NCBI RefSeq assembly: GCF_000001735.4
Contig: NC_003071.7
Span: forward strand, 1,561,001-1,625,000
Origin: Arabidopsis thaliana
Lineage: Eukaryota; Streptophyta; Magnoliopsida; Brassicales; Brassicaceae
Direction: 5' to 3'
Length of the DNA stretch: 64,000 bases
This document shows, piece by piece, positions 33,015-44,639 of this stretch. Under the pieces are notes generated by a model. It saw only the letters and a list, made by a program, of their open reading frames with translations. It ran no database searches and was not told the origin of the DNA. How positions within the stretch are numbered: position 1 is the first letter of the stretch; each line of letters starts with the position of its first letter. A program made the position numbers and the translations under genes.

Positions 33015-33218
33015 GAATATTTGGCGGATTTTAAGAGCAATAGAGAAGAATTCTCCACTTTTTTTTTATTATTAATTTCTCGCAGATGTAAAAGCGGATA
33101 ATTTGGCACGAAAACTCCGTATCGAACCACATCATATCACATTTATAAACAACATACTCCACAAATAGCTCGTTTGAGTTGTTGTTTTTTTAGTAAATCG
33201 GTTGACAAAAAAAAAAAG
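33015..33218 (+). mobile_element. 5'-truncated LINE tail with perfect 23-bp target-site duplication
   Basis: Contains the RNase H C-terminal reading ADNLARKLRIEPHHITFINN (about 33090-33155), a short 3' UTR and an A-tail at about 33207-33217. An exact 23-bp direct repeat (AGGATTAAATCTAAGGTCCT...) flanks it at 32992-33014 and 33219-33241. The identical duplication suggests a fairly recent insertion. Confidence 0.85.
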
Positions 33219-33669
33219 AGGATTAAATCTAAGGTCCTTCATGTAATCAAGATCCTAATTTCAGAAAGTTTAACTATTTTGAGACCATATCGTTTAAAAC
33301 CCAAAACATTATTCCAACTTGAATTGATGATGAGATAAGATATGTAGACCCTACTCAACTAAATATATCATTTAGTCTCTCGACAGATAATTCCTTTCAT
33401 AAACTGAAACCTAACTGAAGAATTAATACACAAATATTTCCCTTTTTAGTCATATCCCTAATCATATAACTACAAAAATTTAGAGAGTACACACATAGCA
33501 AAGTCAATCCAACGGTAAAAGAGAGCAGTATTGATGGAGCGGCAAACGACCAAACAACAAATCGTGCTGAAAATAATAATGTCTCACCAGAATTTTTCAG
33601 CATTAATTGAAACACACAACAAACCTCTCCTTATTCAATGAAACCACATTTCAAACACTCATGTTTTCT

Positions 33670-33675
33670 TATAAA
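33670..33675 (+). promoter_or_regulatory. TATA box of the GDSL lipase gene
   Basis: TATAAA in TTTCTTATAAAGAGAGGC, 77 bp before the ATG at 33747. Confidence 0.55.
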
Positions 33676-33746
33676 GAGAGGCCTCTATTCTTTTATACAG
33701 CTCATGGAATCACACTATCACAATCATAACCACAAAAACAAACACT

Positions 33747-35129
33747 ATGGGACACCTCAAAAGTCTCTTCACAATTCTTTTCCTAATAGCTATGTCTTCA
33801 ACCGTAACATTTGCCGGTAAAATACCCGCGATCATCGTGTTTGGCGACTCTTCCGTTGATGCCGGGAACAACAACTATATCCCAACTGTTGCTAGAAGCA
33901 ACTTTGAGCCATATGGACGGGACTTTGTTGGTGGAAAGCCGACCGGACGGTTTTGTAACGGAAAGATTGCGACGGATTTTATGTCCGAAGCCTTAGGGCT
34001 TAAACCAATCATTCCGGCGTACTTGGATCCTTCTTATAACATTTCGGATTTTGCAACAGGTGTTACCTTTGCTTCTGCTGCCACTGGCTATGACAACGCC
34101 ACTTCTGATGTTCTGGTACGGACTTTTCTCTCCCTTGTATTTATTACATTGATATGTTACATAACTACACGTCTTTATAGACATTTATGATTGATGAGAT
34201 ATATAGTATAACTATCATAGTTGTCTTGGTTATATAATGTAACAAATCTTTGTACTACATGTTGTTTTGTTGGCAAATGTTGTTTTGGGATATTATCCTA
34301 CATGTAGTAATTATATTCCACTGATTGCGATTGTAGTCGGTACTACCTCTATGGAAACAACTCGAATACTACAAAGAATACCAAACAAAACTTAAAGCAT
34401 ACCAAGGAAAAGACAGAGGCACAGAGACTATAGAAAGCTCTCTCTACCTCATAAGCATAGGGACCAACGATTTCCTCGAGAATTACTTTGCCTTTCCGGG
34501 CCGTTCTTCGCAATATTCCGTCAGTCTTTACCAAGATTTTCTAGCCGGAATCGCGAAAGAATTTGTGAAGAAGTTGCATGGACTTGGTGCTAGAAAGATC
34601 TCACTAGGTGGGTTACCTCCAATGGGATGCATGCCTTTAGAGAGAGCCACCAACATTGGCACTGGAGGTGAGTGCGTAGGACGGTACAACGACATAGCCG
34701 TCCAGTTCAACAGCAAGCTTGATAAGATGGTTGAGAAGCTGAGCAAAGAGCTCCCTGGTTCCAACCTCGTTTTCTCAAATCCCTATGAGCCATTTATGCG
34801 GATCATCAAGAACCCTTCCTCCTTTGGTATGCTATAGCTATTAACAATTCCATCATAAATAACTTCATTATATTATCTCTAATTTGTATATATATAACTA
34901 TATGTATTAATGTTTGATTGGTGAAAAATATGAAGGGTTCGAGGTGGTGGGAGCGGCATGTTGCGCGACAGGGATGTTCGAGATGGGATATGGTTGTCAA
35001 AGGAATAACCCATTCACATGTACAAACGCAGACAAGTATGTGTTTTGGGACTCATTTCACCCAACACAGAAGACTAATCACATCATGGCCAATGCTCTCA
35101 TGAACAGCACATTCCCTCACTTCCTCTAA
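33747..35129 (+). CDS. GDSL esterase/lipase, secreted (350 aa, 3 exons)
   Basis: Exons 33747-34115, 34337-34826 and 34936-35129 make 351 codons with stop. An SGNH-fold hydrolase of the plant GDSL family, acting on esters of lipids or cell-wall polymers; the actual substrate is unknown. The first ~23 residues form a signal peptide (LFTILFLIAMSSTVTFA). Block I is IIVFGDSSVDAGNNN with the catalytic Ser, block II has the oxyanion Gly (the GRFCNGKIATDFMSEALG region), block III is ISIGTNDFLENYF, and block V is WDSFHPTQKTNHIM with the Asp and His of the triad. The conserved GGLPPMGCMP segment is present. Length is normal for the family. I recall it as At2g04570. Typical tissue control cannot be read from the sequence. 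Confidence 0.94.
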
Positions 35130-36300
35130 ATTATTTTTATGTTTGTGTGTGGAAACTAAATAGATATAAGAGTAATATTATTATTAGGGATTGCTTTTGA
35201 TATGCACTCTGTATGTATTTATATTTAAGTAGATTTTGCTCTTGTGTTAGTTAGCGAAACCTACGTTTCTTTTCTAGATTATGGTGTGCCTATATATGTA
35301 GCTTATTTTATCCTCTTTAGTTATTCTCAATATATCTATGTTTCTTTCCATTATGACAATTTTGGGGCGGTGTACATGTTATTATTTCAAAATAATATAA
35401 TTTATGATTTTGCCCTAAAAAAAAATTATACTAAAAATACCAGCTCAACTATGTATACACTATACAAGAGTGTGCATAAATTTATTTATTTAATTTACAA
35501 AAGTTTGTACACGTAAATAAATCATAAATTTGTAACGGAATTTAAATATACAAATAGATCACTAATTATATACTGTATGAAAGTTGGTGAACTAACTCTA
35601 TTCAATTGACATGATAAGTACAAAAGCCATTTTTATTAGCTATTATGAGAATATTACCATGTTATTATATTTTTGTGTGGGTATGAATCTCTTTTGTTTT
35701 GGTATTATATAGCTTTACGATTTAAAGTACTTCATGCCTTGCGAGTATTTAGAGTATAAATGAGTAAATGACACACTATTTTCGTCTCCAAAACGACATC
35801 AAATTCAAGCGTTTGCCTCATGTACTGTAGTGGATTCGATTTATTTAAAGTGGAGAAACAAGTGGAATTAATTTTGACAAAAATATGGGCTAAATATTTA
35901 CAATTTTTTTTTTAGCATATTTACGTATATATTTTTACAGCTATTTTGTTAAATAAATCTTGTAGTTTGGACTTATTTACAATGGTTGCCACTGATTTTT
36001 AATGTTTGTTTTTGATAATTAGAAAGAAAATTTTTGAATTAAATATTTGACATTTACCAATCTTCCAAAAATCTCTCCACATTATCTACACGATTAGTTA
36101 CTAAAATAAAACTTGCAAAATATTTATTATCATTTAATTATTACAAAATAATCATTTTTGATATTACTTTTCTGTATGACTATAACAATTCGATTATAAT
36201 CATCAAACCGCAGAAACATTTGATAGCATTTACTACAAAATTATAAAATATTTAGACAATGATTCATAAACATATCATAAATAAGATCAACATTAATAAA
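35130..36300. other. AT-rich intergenic DNA
   Basis: No gene recognised. A lysine/tyrosine-rich 90-residue frame (35244-35516) is typical of AT-rich non-coding sequence. Confidence 0.4.
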
Positions 36301-36479
36301 ATAAATATTTTTTTTTACGGGACGGGTTGGCGGGACGGGTTTGGCAGGACGTTACTTAATAACAGTTGTAAACTATAAAATAAAAATATTTTATAGATAG
36401 AGAAAATTTGTAAACTTTTATATATACTAACTTTAAAAGATAAATTGTCCCCACGGTGTATCACGGATTAAAATCTAGT
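36300..36479 (+). mobile_element. Helitron 3' end
   Basis: The ACGGGACGGGTTGGCGGGAC motif near 36318 is typical of Arabidopsis Helitrons. It is followed by CCACGGTGTATCACGG (decayed terminal hairpin) and ends in AAAATCTAGT at 36479 with A following. The 5' limit is unknown and may lie hundreds of bases upstream. Confidence 0.7.
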
Positions 36480-38537
36480 ATCGTTGTATAAATGTAAAGG
36501 ATCCTTAACCACCACCAACGGGGAAGGGAGAACAACAGACAAAGCTGATTTCGTAAGAGTGTTCGGCATGATTGATTTTGCTGAAACTTATTATAATAAG
36601 TACTTGAAAGTGCTCTTTTTGGAATATTAGAAGTCCATGATTTCAAAAGATCTATTTAGGTAAAAATAATATGTTTATAATAAATTTCAACTTATTTATG
36701 TATAAACTAAAATAAAATATATTAGTATAAAATAAAATATTTTGTGAAAAAAACTCTCTAACTCATCATATAAGGATTATATTGCGTATTACTTTTTACT
36801 TCGTATGATTAATTTGTATTTTTTTGGAAGTTGAAGGTAAAGATGCAAAAATAGACGAGCTAGAAGGTTTTTTTTGCACAAAACCCTAAAATAAAACTAA
36901 AGGTCCATTGAAATTATGTTTATATTAAACTTGATTTATTTATGCAATTAATGAGTGGAGACATGTCAATTTCATATACGCAACGGAAAGTTATTGTATG
37001 ATTTTGTTTTTCTTAACTAAAAAATAAAAATATGCTATGATGATGTATTAACATTAGTGAGAGTTTTTTCGTCTATGTTAGATACGATGATGAAATTAAT
37101 CTGTTTTTATGAAGACAGCAAATTATTGAGACGGAATTAAGACGTTGAAGAAAAAAGGAAAAACGAAGAGAAATGTCATTTCAAGTAAGTGATAGCTTTT
37201 AAAAGTAATTTGTTTCTTGAAAAATAAGTTAAAACAAATTTCATGTTAATTGTTTAATTATAAGCTCACTTTTGGTCATGGGTGCCAATTCTCTTAGAGC
37301 AAATGTAAATTTTCAATCCAACTTTTGTTAAGCTTAAGTTCAAGTTCTTCACTTTAATATTATAGATTTGTTTTTATTTAAATATAAAAAATTCAATTAA
37401 AATTGGTTTTAGCTTGAAAAGGCTTATGAAGAAACTTGGTTATAATTTTTTTTTTTTCAGTGTGAACTGAGGCCAAATGGTTATAAATTTTAAAAAATCA
37501 ATTTGGTTTACTGTAAAAAAATATTGATCTTAGTATATGGTTGGATTTCATTATCCATTCTCATCAACAAACAATTGGGACTGAATTATCAAAAAGTATT
37601 TGTAACAAATTTGCATGAAACCTTTTAACAAAAAAAAAAGAACAAAAAAATCCTATATAACTATGTATGAACAAAGTAATGTTTTTTTTTTTTGAACAAA
37701 GTAATTTACTTAATTATCACATTCAGATCAAACCCCAAAAGTCAACCGGTCCCAAAAGAGGGTACAAAGTCTAAATAATGAAGCACATTTATGTTAGTAG
37801 TTGAATCAATGTGAAACTGAGAAAGGAGAAATACGATCCCAATCTTATAATATAAAAAAATTATCTAGAAATATTGGTTTCCATACTGTCATAAAAATGG
37901 TGCCATGTTTCCAATGTAATAGCCATACGGATATGAGATATCTGACAGTATCGATGTTACTAATTCAACATCTCAATCAATTAGTTTAAGCACTAAATAA
38001 TAATTTGCAAAAGAAGGATTCAATTGAATCTATTTAGATTAATGTTCTAAATCTATTTGCAAGGACGGAGACTCAATATAGGATAGAGAGTAATCATTAT
38101 AGTAATTTTTGTTACCGCTGCATTTTTACCCACTTTCATTATATTTGTTTTTAGCTCTATCACCCTTATCATAGGGTCCCTATGTTCGGAATCTTTGCCA
38201 AAAAATTTCGGGAATCCATAGTCGCCAAAAACTATTGAGAGGTATATATGGTTATGATATGACTTAAAACAAAAAATATCAAAACAAAATAAATCCTTTT
38301 CACAGAACCCTAAACATCAAAAAACATAAAAGAGTGACAAAGTGGTGATCGTCAAATAGTTGAAGGATTAAGGGCTTGAATGGGAAGCACGTTTATGTGC
38401 GGTTCCGTAATGGAATGGTAATTTCAACCCAACTTGATTTCCCACTTTAACTTATGCGCCAGAGAAATCTGTTCTAAATCTGATCTCGCTTTTGTCTCTG
38501 AAAGCTTTGAAATATGTTCTAAATCTGTTCTAACTTA
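36480..38537. other. AT-rich intergenic DNA, no gene seen
   Basis: About 2 kb with several poly(T)/poly(A) runs and no frame with recognisable content. Confidence 0.45.
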
Positions 38538-39840
38538 TGCGATGGGTCTTGGCATGGAGCGGAGGCTAGGAGCAAGATGATCGGCGGAGGTATTACCACT
38601 ACGAGGGATAAACTTAATACTAAAGGTAGAAAATAAGTCCTTGTAATACACGAAATCTTTCATCTCTGATGCAAAAGTAAGTCACTCTTCGGGGTTAGAT
38701 GTCATCTTTAAAAGATCCAAACAATCCATTAAGATAAGAATACTACTCATCGGTACTGCCAATAAGCACTTCATCGACCACAGAAGAGTCTCTAATTCCG
38801 CATGAAGTGGTGAAAGGCTTCTACGTGACCCCTTCAAACCCAAATACACCAATCTTCCTCCCTGCACAACAAGACAACCATGTATGCTCCTAGCCTCCGC
38901 TCCATGCCAAGACCCATCAATAAAACAAACAAGATTATCCGTAGGTACCGTCATTACCGGCGTAGTGGGGTTTGCCTCGTTTAAGGGGATTTCTCGCTGA
39001 TTTGCTCGTCTCCATTCTTCTTCTTCATGAATTGCTAAGTCCAAAGTTTCCTTGGGTGGTACACTCAAATTGTCAAAAATCTTTCGATTTCGCGCCTTCT
39101 AGATATACCACATAATCCATGGAAATATCCTTATGCTTTCTTCATCTGCACCCACCTCTTTACCCCCAATACAAATAATCTAAATTATTGTGGAGGGAAG
39201 CTGAAGGAAACAATGTTGGGGATGATGGAATGTTAGATAGGGCCCAAACTTGTCTAGCCGGAGCGCATTCAAAAATCAAAAGATTGATCGTCTCTTCTTC
39301 TGCTCTACATCTAGGACATCCATTATCTCTAGCAATATGGCGACAGAAAAGTCGTTGGCACGAAGCCAAACAACCAGACACACATTGCCACACGAAATGT
39401 TTTAATTTTCGAGTTTTAATTTCCAAGCTTGCGCCTTTAATGCCGTAACACTAGGTCCCTGAGAAGGGTGATCGCAAACAGGGTGAGAAAGAGTTCTCGC
39501 GGCTTCATATCCAGATTTGACGCTATAATTCCCAGACTTTGTCATGGTCCAACAATATCCATCACTCGAGACATTAAGGCTCGGTTTTATCCCTAATATA
39601 AAGGTAATTTCATCTGGTGGGAATAATTTTCGAAGACGATCCATCTTCCACTGTTTTGTTCCAAAATCAATCAATGAATTGACATAAACAAGCGGGTCTC
39701 TCTCTGAAGTAAGTCCCTTCGGAGGGCGTGCTGGGGAATCTGGTATCCAAGGATCAGTCCAGATGCAAGTTCCAAAACCCGATCCTATAGTCTTACGTAT
39801 TCCAAGTTTAAGCACCTCCTTGGCGGCAAACATGTCTACT
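38538..39840 (-). mobile_element. 5'-truncated LINE: ORF2 C-terminal half
   Basis: Minus-strand order is as in plant LINE ORF2. First comes a post-RT segment (FAAKEVLKLGIRKTIGSGF... IWTDPWIPDS, 39833-39402), then a zinc knuckle (CPRCRAEEETINLLIFEC, about 39240-39320), then RNase H (VCFIDGSWHGAEARSIHGCL, about 38870-38940, to about 38682). It is broken into three frames, without the reverse transcriptase. At the low-coordinate end, 38539-38573 is an inverted copy of the RNase H start (see findings). Confidence 0.85.
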
Positions 39841-40066
39841 TGTTTATGTACAAAAAAGATGAATTTAACCTTATGTAGGTCCCGCCTCTAGGAGATATAG
39901 GTTCTTCAAACTTGAACTTTCATATATTCAAAATAAAAAAATATGAAGTAGGTATGAATACTAAAAACTATATTATTCACTCTTGTGCCCATGGACTAAC
40001 CACGCATCGACCAATTTTTAAAAGTAGTTAAGAAGCATGTGAAAAGCATATCAGAGCTTGACACAA

Positions 40067-40360
40067 TTTGTAATGCTCTGACCGTTTCTACTAATGAGCA
40101 TTAATGTCCTTTCTCGGGTCTATGGGCTCTACCACTGTCCAACTGTCGGTTCACTATGTACGAGAGGCTTTAAGATTTTTTACCACCCTTACAAATCACC
40201 ACATGATATTTTCCTGTGCTTTGTCCTCATTCACACGGTTCGGACAATCACTTTCCAGAAAGTCACTCATCCTGAATTTGCTGCATCCCAAACATGCTTA
40301 GCTTTGAAGTTCTCTTCAACGTTTGATCGAAAAGATAAATGCACTTTGGTGACATAGATT
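40067..40360. mobile_element. Solo LTR-like fossil carrying a 5S rRNA-like segment (Cassandra-type TRIM)
   Basis: The segment starts TGTAATGCTCTGACCG on the plus strand. On the minus strand, about 40262-40318, it contains AAGCTAAGCATGTTTGGGA, GATGAGTGAC and TTTCTGGAAAGT, corresponding in order to box A, the intermediate element and box C of plant 5S rRNA genes. Cassandra TRIMs are LTR elements known to carry such 5S sequence in their LTRs. It appears as a single decayed LTR; limits are approximate. Confidence 0.6.
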
Positions 40361-40795
40361 GCCAAATCAATTATTTTAAGGGCTTATTGTTAAAATAGAA
40401 ATAATTTTATTAAAAACTCTGATTTTAGGCACATTGAGAGTGTGCTTCAAAAAAAGGGACTTTGGGCTTTGGAATTTGACAATTTTACCCCTTTCATCTG
40501 AGCTTCTCTTTCCTCCTTCATCTTCGCAGCTTCTTCTCCACAATCCAACTTTTCTGCAAAAAAAAAATCTGTTATCCCAAAAATCTTTTATAGTTGCAAT
40601 TCCCCATTGATTCAAGATTACTAAACCCTAAAGATGATACTATACAGGGAACCCAAGTAAAAAAATCAAGCAGACTTTATACGTTTTAGATGTGTACATA
40701 GTGAACTGGTTCCTCTCGATTGCGTTTACAGAAACTAATCCCTAAGAGAACTAGTAAATATGGAACCTAAGGGGAAAATCAAATGAATTGTTTGT
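40361..40795. other. Intergenic DNA
   Basis: No gene supported. An A/C-rich motif (GGGAACCCAAG) near 40648 recurs near 40973, suggesting a decayed repeat. Confidence 0.35.
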
Positions 40796-40852
40796 AATCC
40801 CTTTTGATTACTTTGTAATTGTTAATTGTTTACAAAGTAATCAAAAGGGATT
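40796..40852. repeat. Perfect 22-bp inverted repeat with 13-nt spacer
   Basis: Left arm 40796-40817 and right arm 40831-40852 are exact reverse complements (core CTTTTGATTACTTTG / CAAAGTAATCAAAAG). The 13-nt spacer is ATTGTTAATTGTT. It stands in non-coding DNA without obvious element ends. Confidence 0.9.
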
Positions 40853-41800
40853 AATTAGAAATTGAGAAGCTTTAGGTGTTTTGTTGTCTGGATTTCAAAA
40901 TTGAAATCATCTTGTGAATGGATTTTAAGGGAAACCCAATCAGAAACTTAACCCTAAGGATGTTGAAAGGGAACCCAAGAAAAAAAATCAAACGAACAAT
41001 GGTAAATGTTTCAGATGCAATCGTAAATATTTTTTTAAAATTGAATTATTTAGCAAAGCATAACAATTCACCTCTATTTGTAATCGGGAATAGCAAATCC
41101 ACTATGAAACCCCAATCTTCATCTTCTATAAGTGTGGCAAAGTAATTTGGCTGTATGTGATAAGCTATGAATGCAAATCTCACTTTTTTTTAATTAAAAG
41201 AAAGGGATTGATACTGACGAAGTAGATCAACGGATAAGCTTAGGTTTTTTTATGAATCAGAGAAATTCTTCGTCGGTGTTGATGCGTAACAGAGGGAAGG
41301 CAAAAATTGAACTATGCAATTAACTGGAAGTAGAGATAGAAGACGATGAATAAATTTGAACAGTCTGCAACAAAGAAATTAATATTTTATTTCTTATCTC
41401 TACATGATGATTGAAGGGTAGAACGGTCTATTTCTATAGAAGAAAGTGCCGGTTTTCGTAAGTACATACGAAAGTTCCGGATCTTGTAAGTTTCTTATTT
41501 TTTTCCATCTCTTTCTCATAATTAATCCTTATTTTAAATCTCTCTGCATGCATCACCATATTTCTGAAACTATAGTGTTACAAAATTACAATATATACAT
41601 AAAAAGAACAAAATTTTAACTTTTAATACTATATCTCAAGTTCTCTCTCTTTTGTTTTGGTCATTTTTGTATTTTATTAAGATATAGAACGCATACATCA
41701 AGCAATAAAGGTCAAAGACAACAAACTAAGCCAAACTACAACATACCATAAATTCAAGATTTCAAAATGAAAATCCCAACTATGAAACACCAAAACAGAA
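40853..41800. other. Intergenic DNA
   Basis: No gene supported; one 75-residue frame (40918-41145) has no motif. Confidence 0.35.
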
Positions 41801-41970
41801 GCCGGCCAAAGCATTGTAAAGCTAGTCAATGCAGGAAGAGAGTCGGCCAACACTGTTAAGAAAGCAAGCCTATGCCTGAATAAAACCGACCAATGCTTCT
41901 AAAAAAGCAAGCCTATATTGTAGAGAAGCCGAACATCGCTACTAAAAATGCTAGCCTATATCGGAGTACT
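41801..41970 (+). repeat. Four-unit degenerate minisatellite, period about 43 bp
   Basis: Units begin at 41801, 41842, 41885 and 41928 (GCCGGCCAA, GTCGGCCAA, ACCGACCAA, GCCGAACAT). Each continues to an AAAAGCAAGCCTAT-like segment. Spacings are 41, 43 and 43 bp. Units differ at many sites, so the array is old. Confidence 0.75.
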
Positions 41971-44639
41971 TTTCAAACCGAAATTATTTTCATTCTCTCA
42001 AATATCTAAAGAGAGAATAGATATAAAGTCTCCGGTCTCTCTTTAAAAGCTATTTTATTGACCTTGAGACTTAATCACACTATTCTTCTTTCATTTATAA
42101 TCTACTTATCATAAATTACTTGAAATAGATGAAAGAAAAAAAATTTTGATACTTGTGTATGGAATAACGAGCACAACGATCTTATCTTATGCACTTTTAA
42201 GTATAGCGAGATGAAATTGTAAAAAGAAATTAATGTATTTACATGTCAAATTAATTAAGAAACAAATCATTTAGTAAGAAAGACAAAAATAAACGAGAGT
42301 GAAGTCAACAATGAAGAGCCCCCTCGGGCGCAATGCGTGCCGTCCTGTTTTGATAGTTGCCGGCAATTTCCCTCTCTACCATTCCTTCTCTTCTTGTCTC
42401 CTCCCAATAATATTCATTGGCCCAAAATATCTAAACAATTCTTCTTCTTGTTTTCATTTTTTTTCAATTGTATTGTAGTATAACTACAATATTGCAGTTT
42501 GAGGATTTAGATTTGGATAAACTATTCGTTGTATGTTTGTTTTGTCAAGCCCTTATTCCATACTCCCACTTGTTCTTGTAGCAGACAAAATATCAACCAA
42601 AAGCATCTTAATTAGCTTTGTTTTTGGAACTTATGATAGACCTTTACCTAGTTATCAGTTTACATGTAGTAAGTCCCTTAGCTAACTAAACCAAACTATA
42701 TAATTTCATTCCCTCCATTTCATAATAATTGATGTTTTAAGAGAAAAAGAAATTGTTTCGATTTATTAGTTTTTAAAAAAATTTAGTATTGTTTTCTATT
42801 CTTCTATTTTTTTTTCATTTGGTCGAATAATACTTTAAGTAGGTGAATAATTATAAAATCATTTAACATTAACGATTTACTAATTGCAAAAACCTTAAAA
42901 TCATTTTAAATGAAAAAAAAGTAGAAATATAAATCAAAGAGGCTGAAATTTTGTTCAATTTAAAACCATTTGGATTTAACTTTTAGTACTCTTTTTTCTA
43001 AAGACTTCAAGTGTCTTTTTTTTTTATTGAAATATCTACAAGAATACATTTATTGTATATCATAGATTCAAGACGCATTCGAGTTCACACATATCATTGA
43101 AAAAAAGTATTAAATTCTTAGAAATTTCTAGTATACTTTCCATTATACCTACATATTTATTATTTCACGTTTCAGCACCTGAATATTTGTCAATATACAG
43201 TAGATTTTGTTTTTATAGAAACAAAATACTTATTATTGATGTACGTAGCGTGAATGCTCGAAACAAGGAAAGCTACGTAACTGCTACGACACCATAATTT
43301 TTAATAAACAAGGATAACATATGTTATAATTTGCCAATTGATTTGACGTTGAACCAACTAATTACGTAAGAAACAACGACAATATATTAATTTGTTCATA
43401 AATATATATATATATATATAGACTATATAGTAATATATAAGTAGTCTTCTTAATTCTTATTCACATTACAACAAGAAATGTGAATGTTGTAGGAAGAAGA
43501 TGAAAAACACAGAAAGTAGGAAAACATTTCCATCGTTTCATCTTATTACGAATTTGTTTGCGATATAATCTGAATAACAACAATAGAAACTTTATGAAAA
43601 TATGACATTTTTTCATAAAAAGAATTACATAATATGATAGAAAGAGAGAGAAAAATTAAACCAAAAATGCCTGGCCTTCCCATGTACGCCGACGACTCAT
43701 GATAACTTTTATTTTCCCGGCGAAACACCGAAGTAGCCTCTAATGCATCTCTTCGCATTCATTACCGGTGAGAGTGTATATATATAGTGGATATTATGCG
43801 TATAAATATGCCAATATGTACGTACATGTAAGTGCTCTTTCATGTCTCCTCTTCGTCTTCATCATCTTGTGGAGAATTCTTTTTTTCTTTCTGCGTCTTG
43901 GTTTGAGAGAAAAGAGAGAGGAGATGAACTTTAAAACTCTTGTCCTAGTTTGGAGTTTGTTTTATATGTATATACATAACTCACACGCATGTTCACTAAA
44001 TAGAATTATGGTTTTTTTTTTTTTAATTAAATCATATCATTGAAGGAAAACAAGAACTTTGACTTACGTGTTCGACCATCAGTGTGAACTTCTAGACAAA
44101 ACTTGCCTTCTTGCAAATTTCAGTTTTTCTTTTATGAGGTGTCAATTTTGGTAGATAAATGGTGCTACTAAAATGACATTAAAAATTTGCTATCATGTAA
44201 ATAGACAAAATAGATACACACATGTTAACGTGACTATACTAATAGATGTTGACTATGGTCACTGCCAAATGAAACAAATTTTATTATTATAGGCAGAAAT
44301 AAAGTGTTTTAGAATATATTAGGGGAGTTAATTTGTGTTGATATGTTTCTTGTTGTTGTTGCCTATAGAATACATTAGGTAGAAAATTTTGTTGTCGTTG
44401 CCTAATTCTGGTTTCGTGTGTTGAAATTAATGTTTGTTGCCTCTATGGAGATTTGATTTGTGTTGGCTTGTGCTTTGATTTTTTTATTAGATAACTTGGT
44501 GTTTGGAAGAGCTAGTATGACCAATCAAATGTGTCAACCGACCTTAGGGAAAGAGATTGGTAGATTAAGCTAGTGTTATCATTTCCTTTGTTTCATTTGG
44601 TTCCGTTCTGAAAGAGCTTATGAATAGTTCATCAATTTG
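41971..44639. other. AT-rich intergenic DNA with a possible MITE end
   Basis: No gene recognised in about 2.7 kb. At 42710 the sequence CCCTCCATTTCATAATAATT resembles a Stowaway-type terminus but the matching far end is not clear. A (TA)n run lies at 43401-43420. Minus-strand frame 43546-43758 and plus-strand frame 43768-44043 have no recognised domain. Confidence 0.4.

Noticed and set aside
41801-41970. CRISPR-like array
   Set aside because: Four degenerate tandem units without conserved repeats or unique spacers, in a plant genome; it is a minisatellite.
42710-42960. Complete Stowaway MITE
   Set aside because: Only one terminus (CCCTCCATTTCATAA) is recognisable; the expected inverted partner is missing or too diverged.
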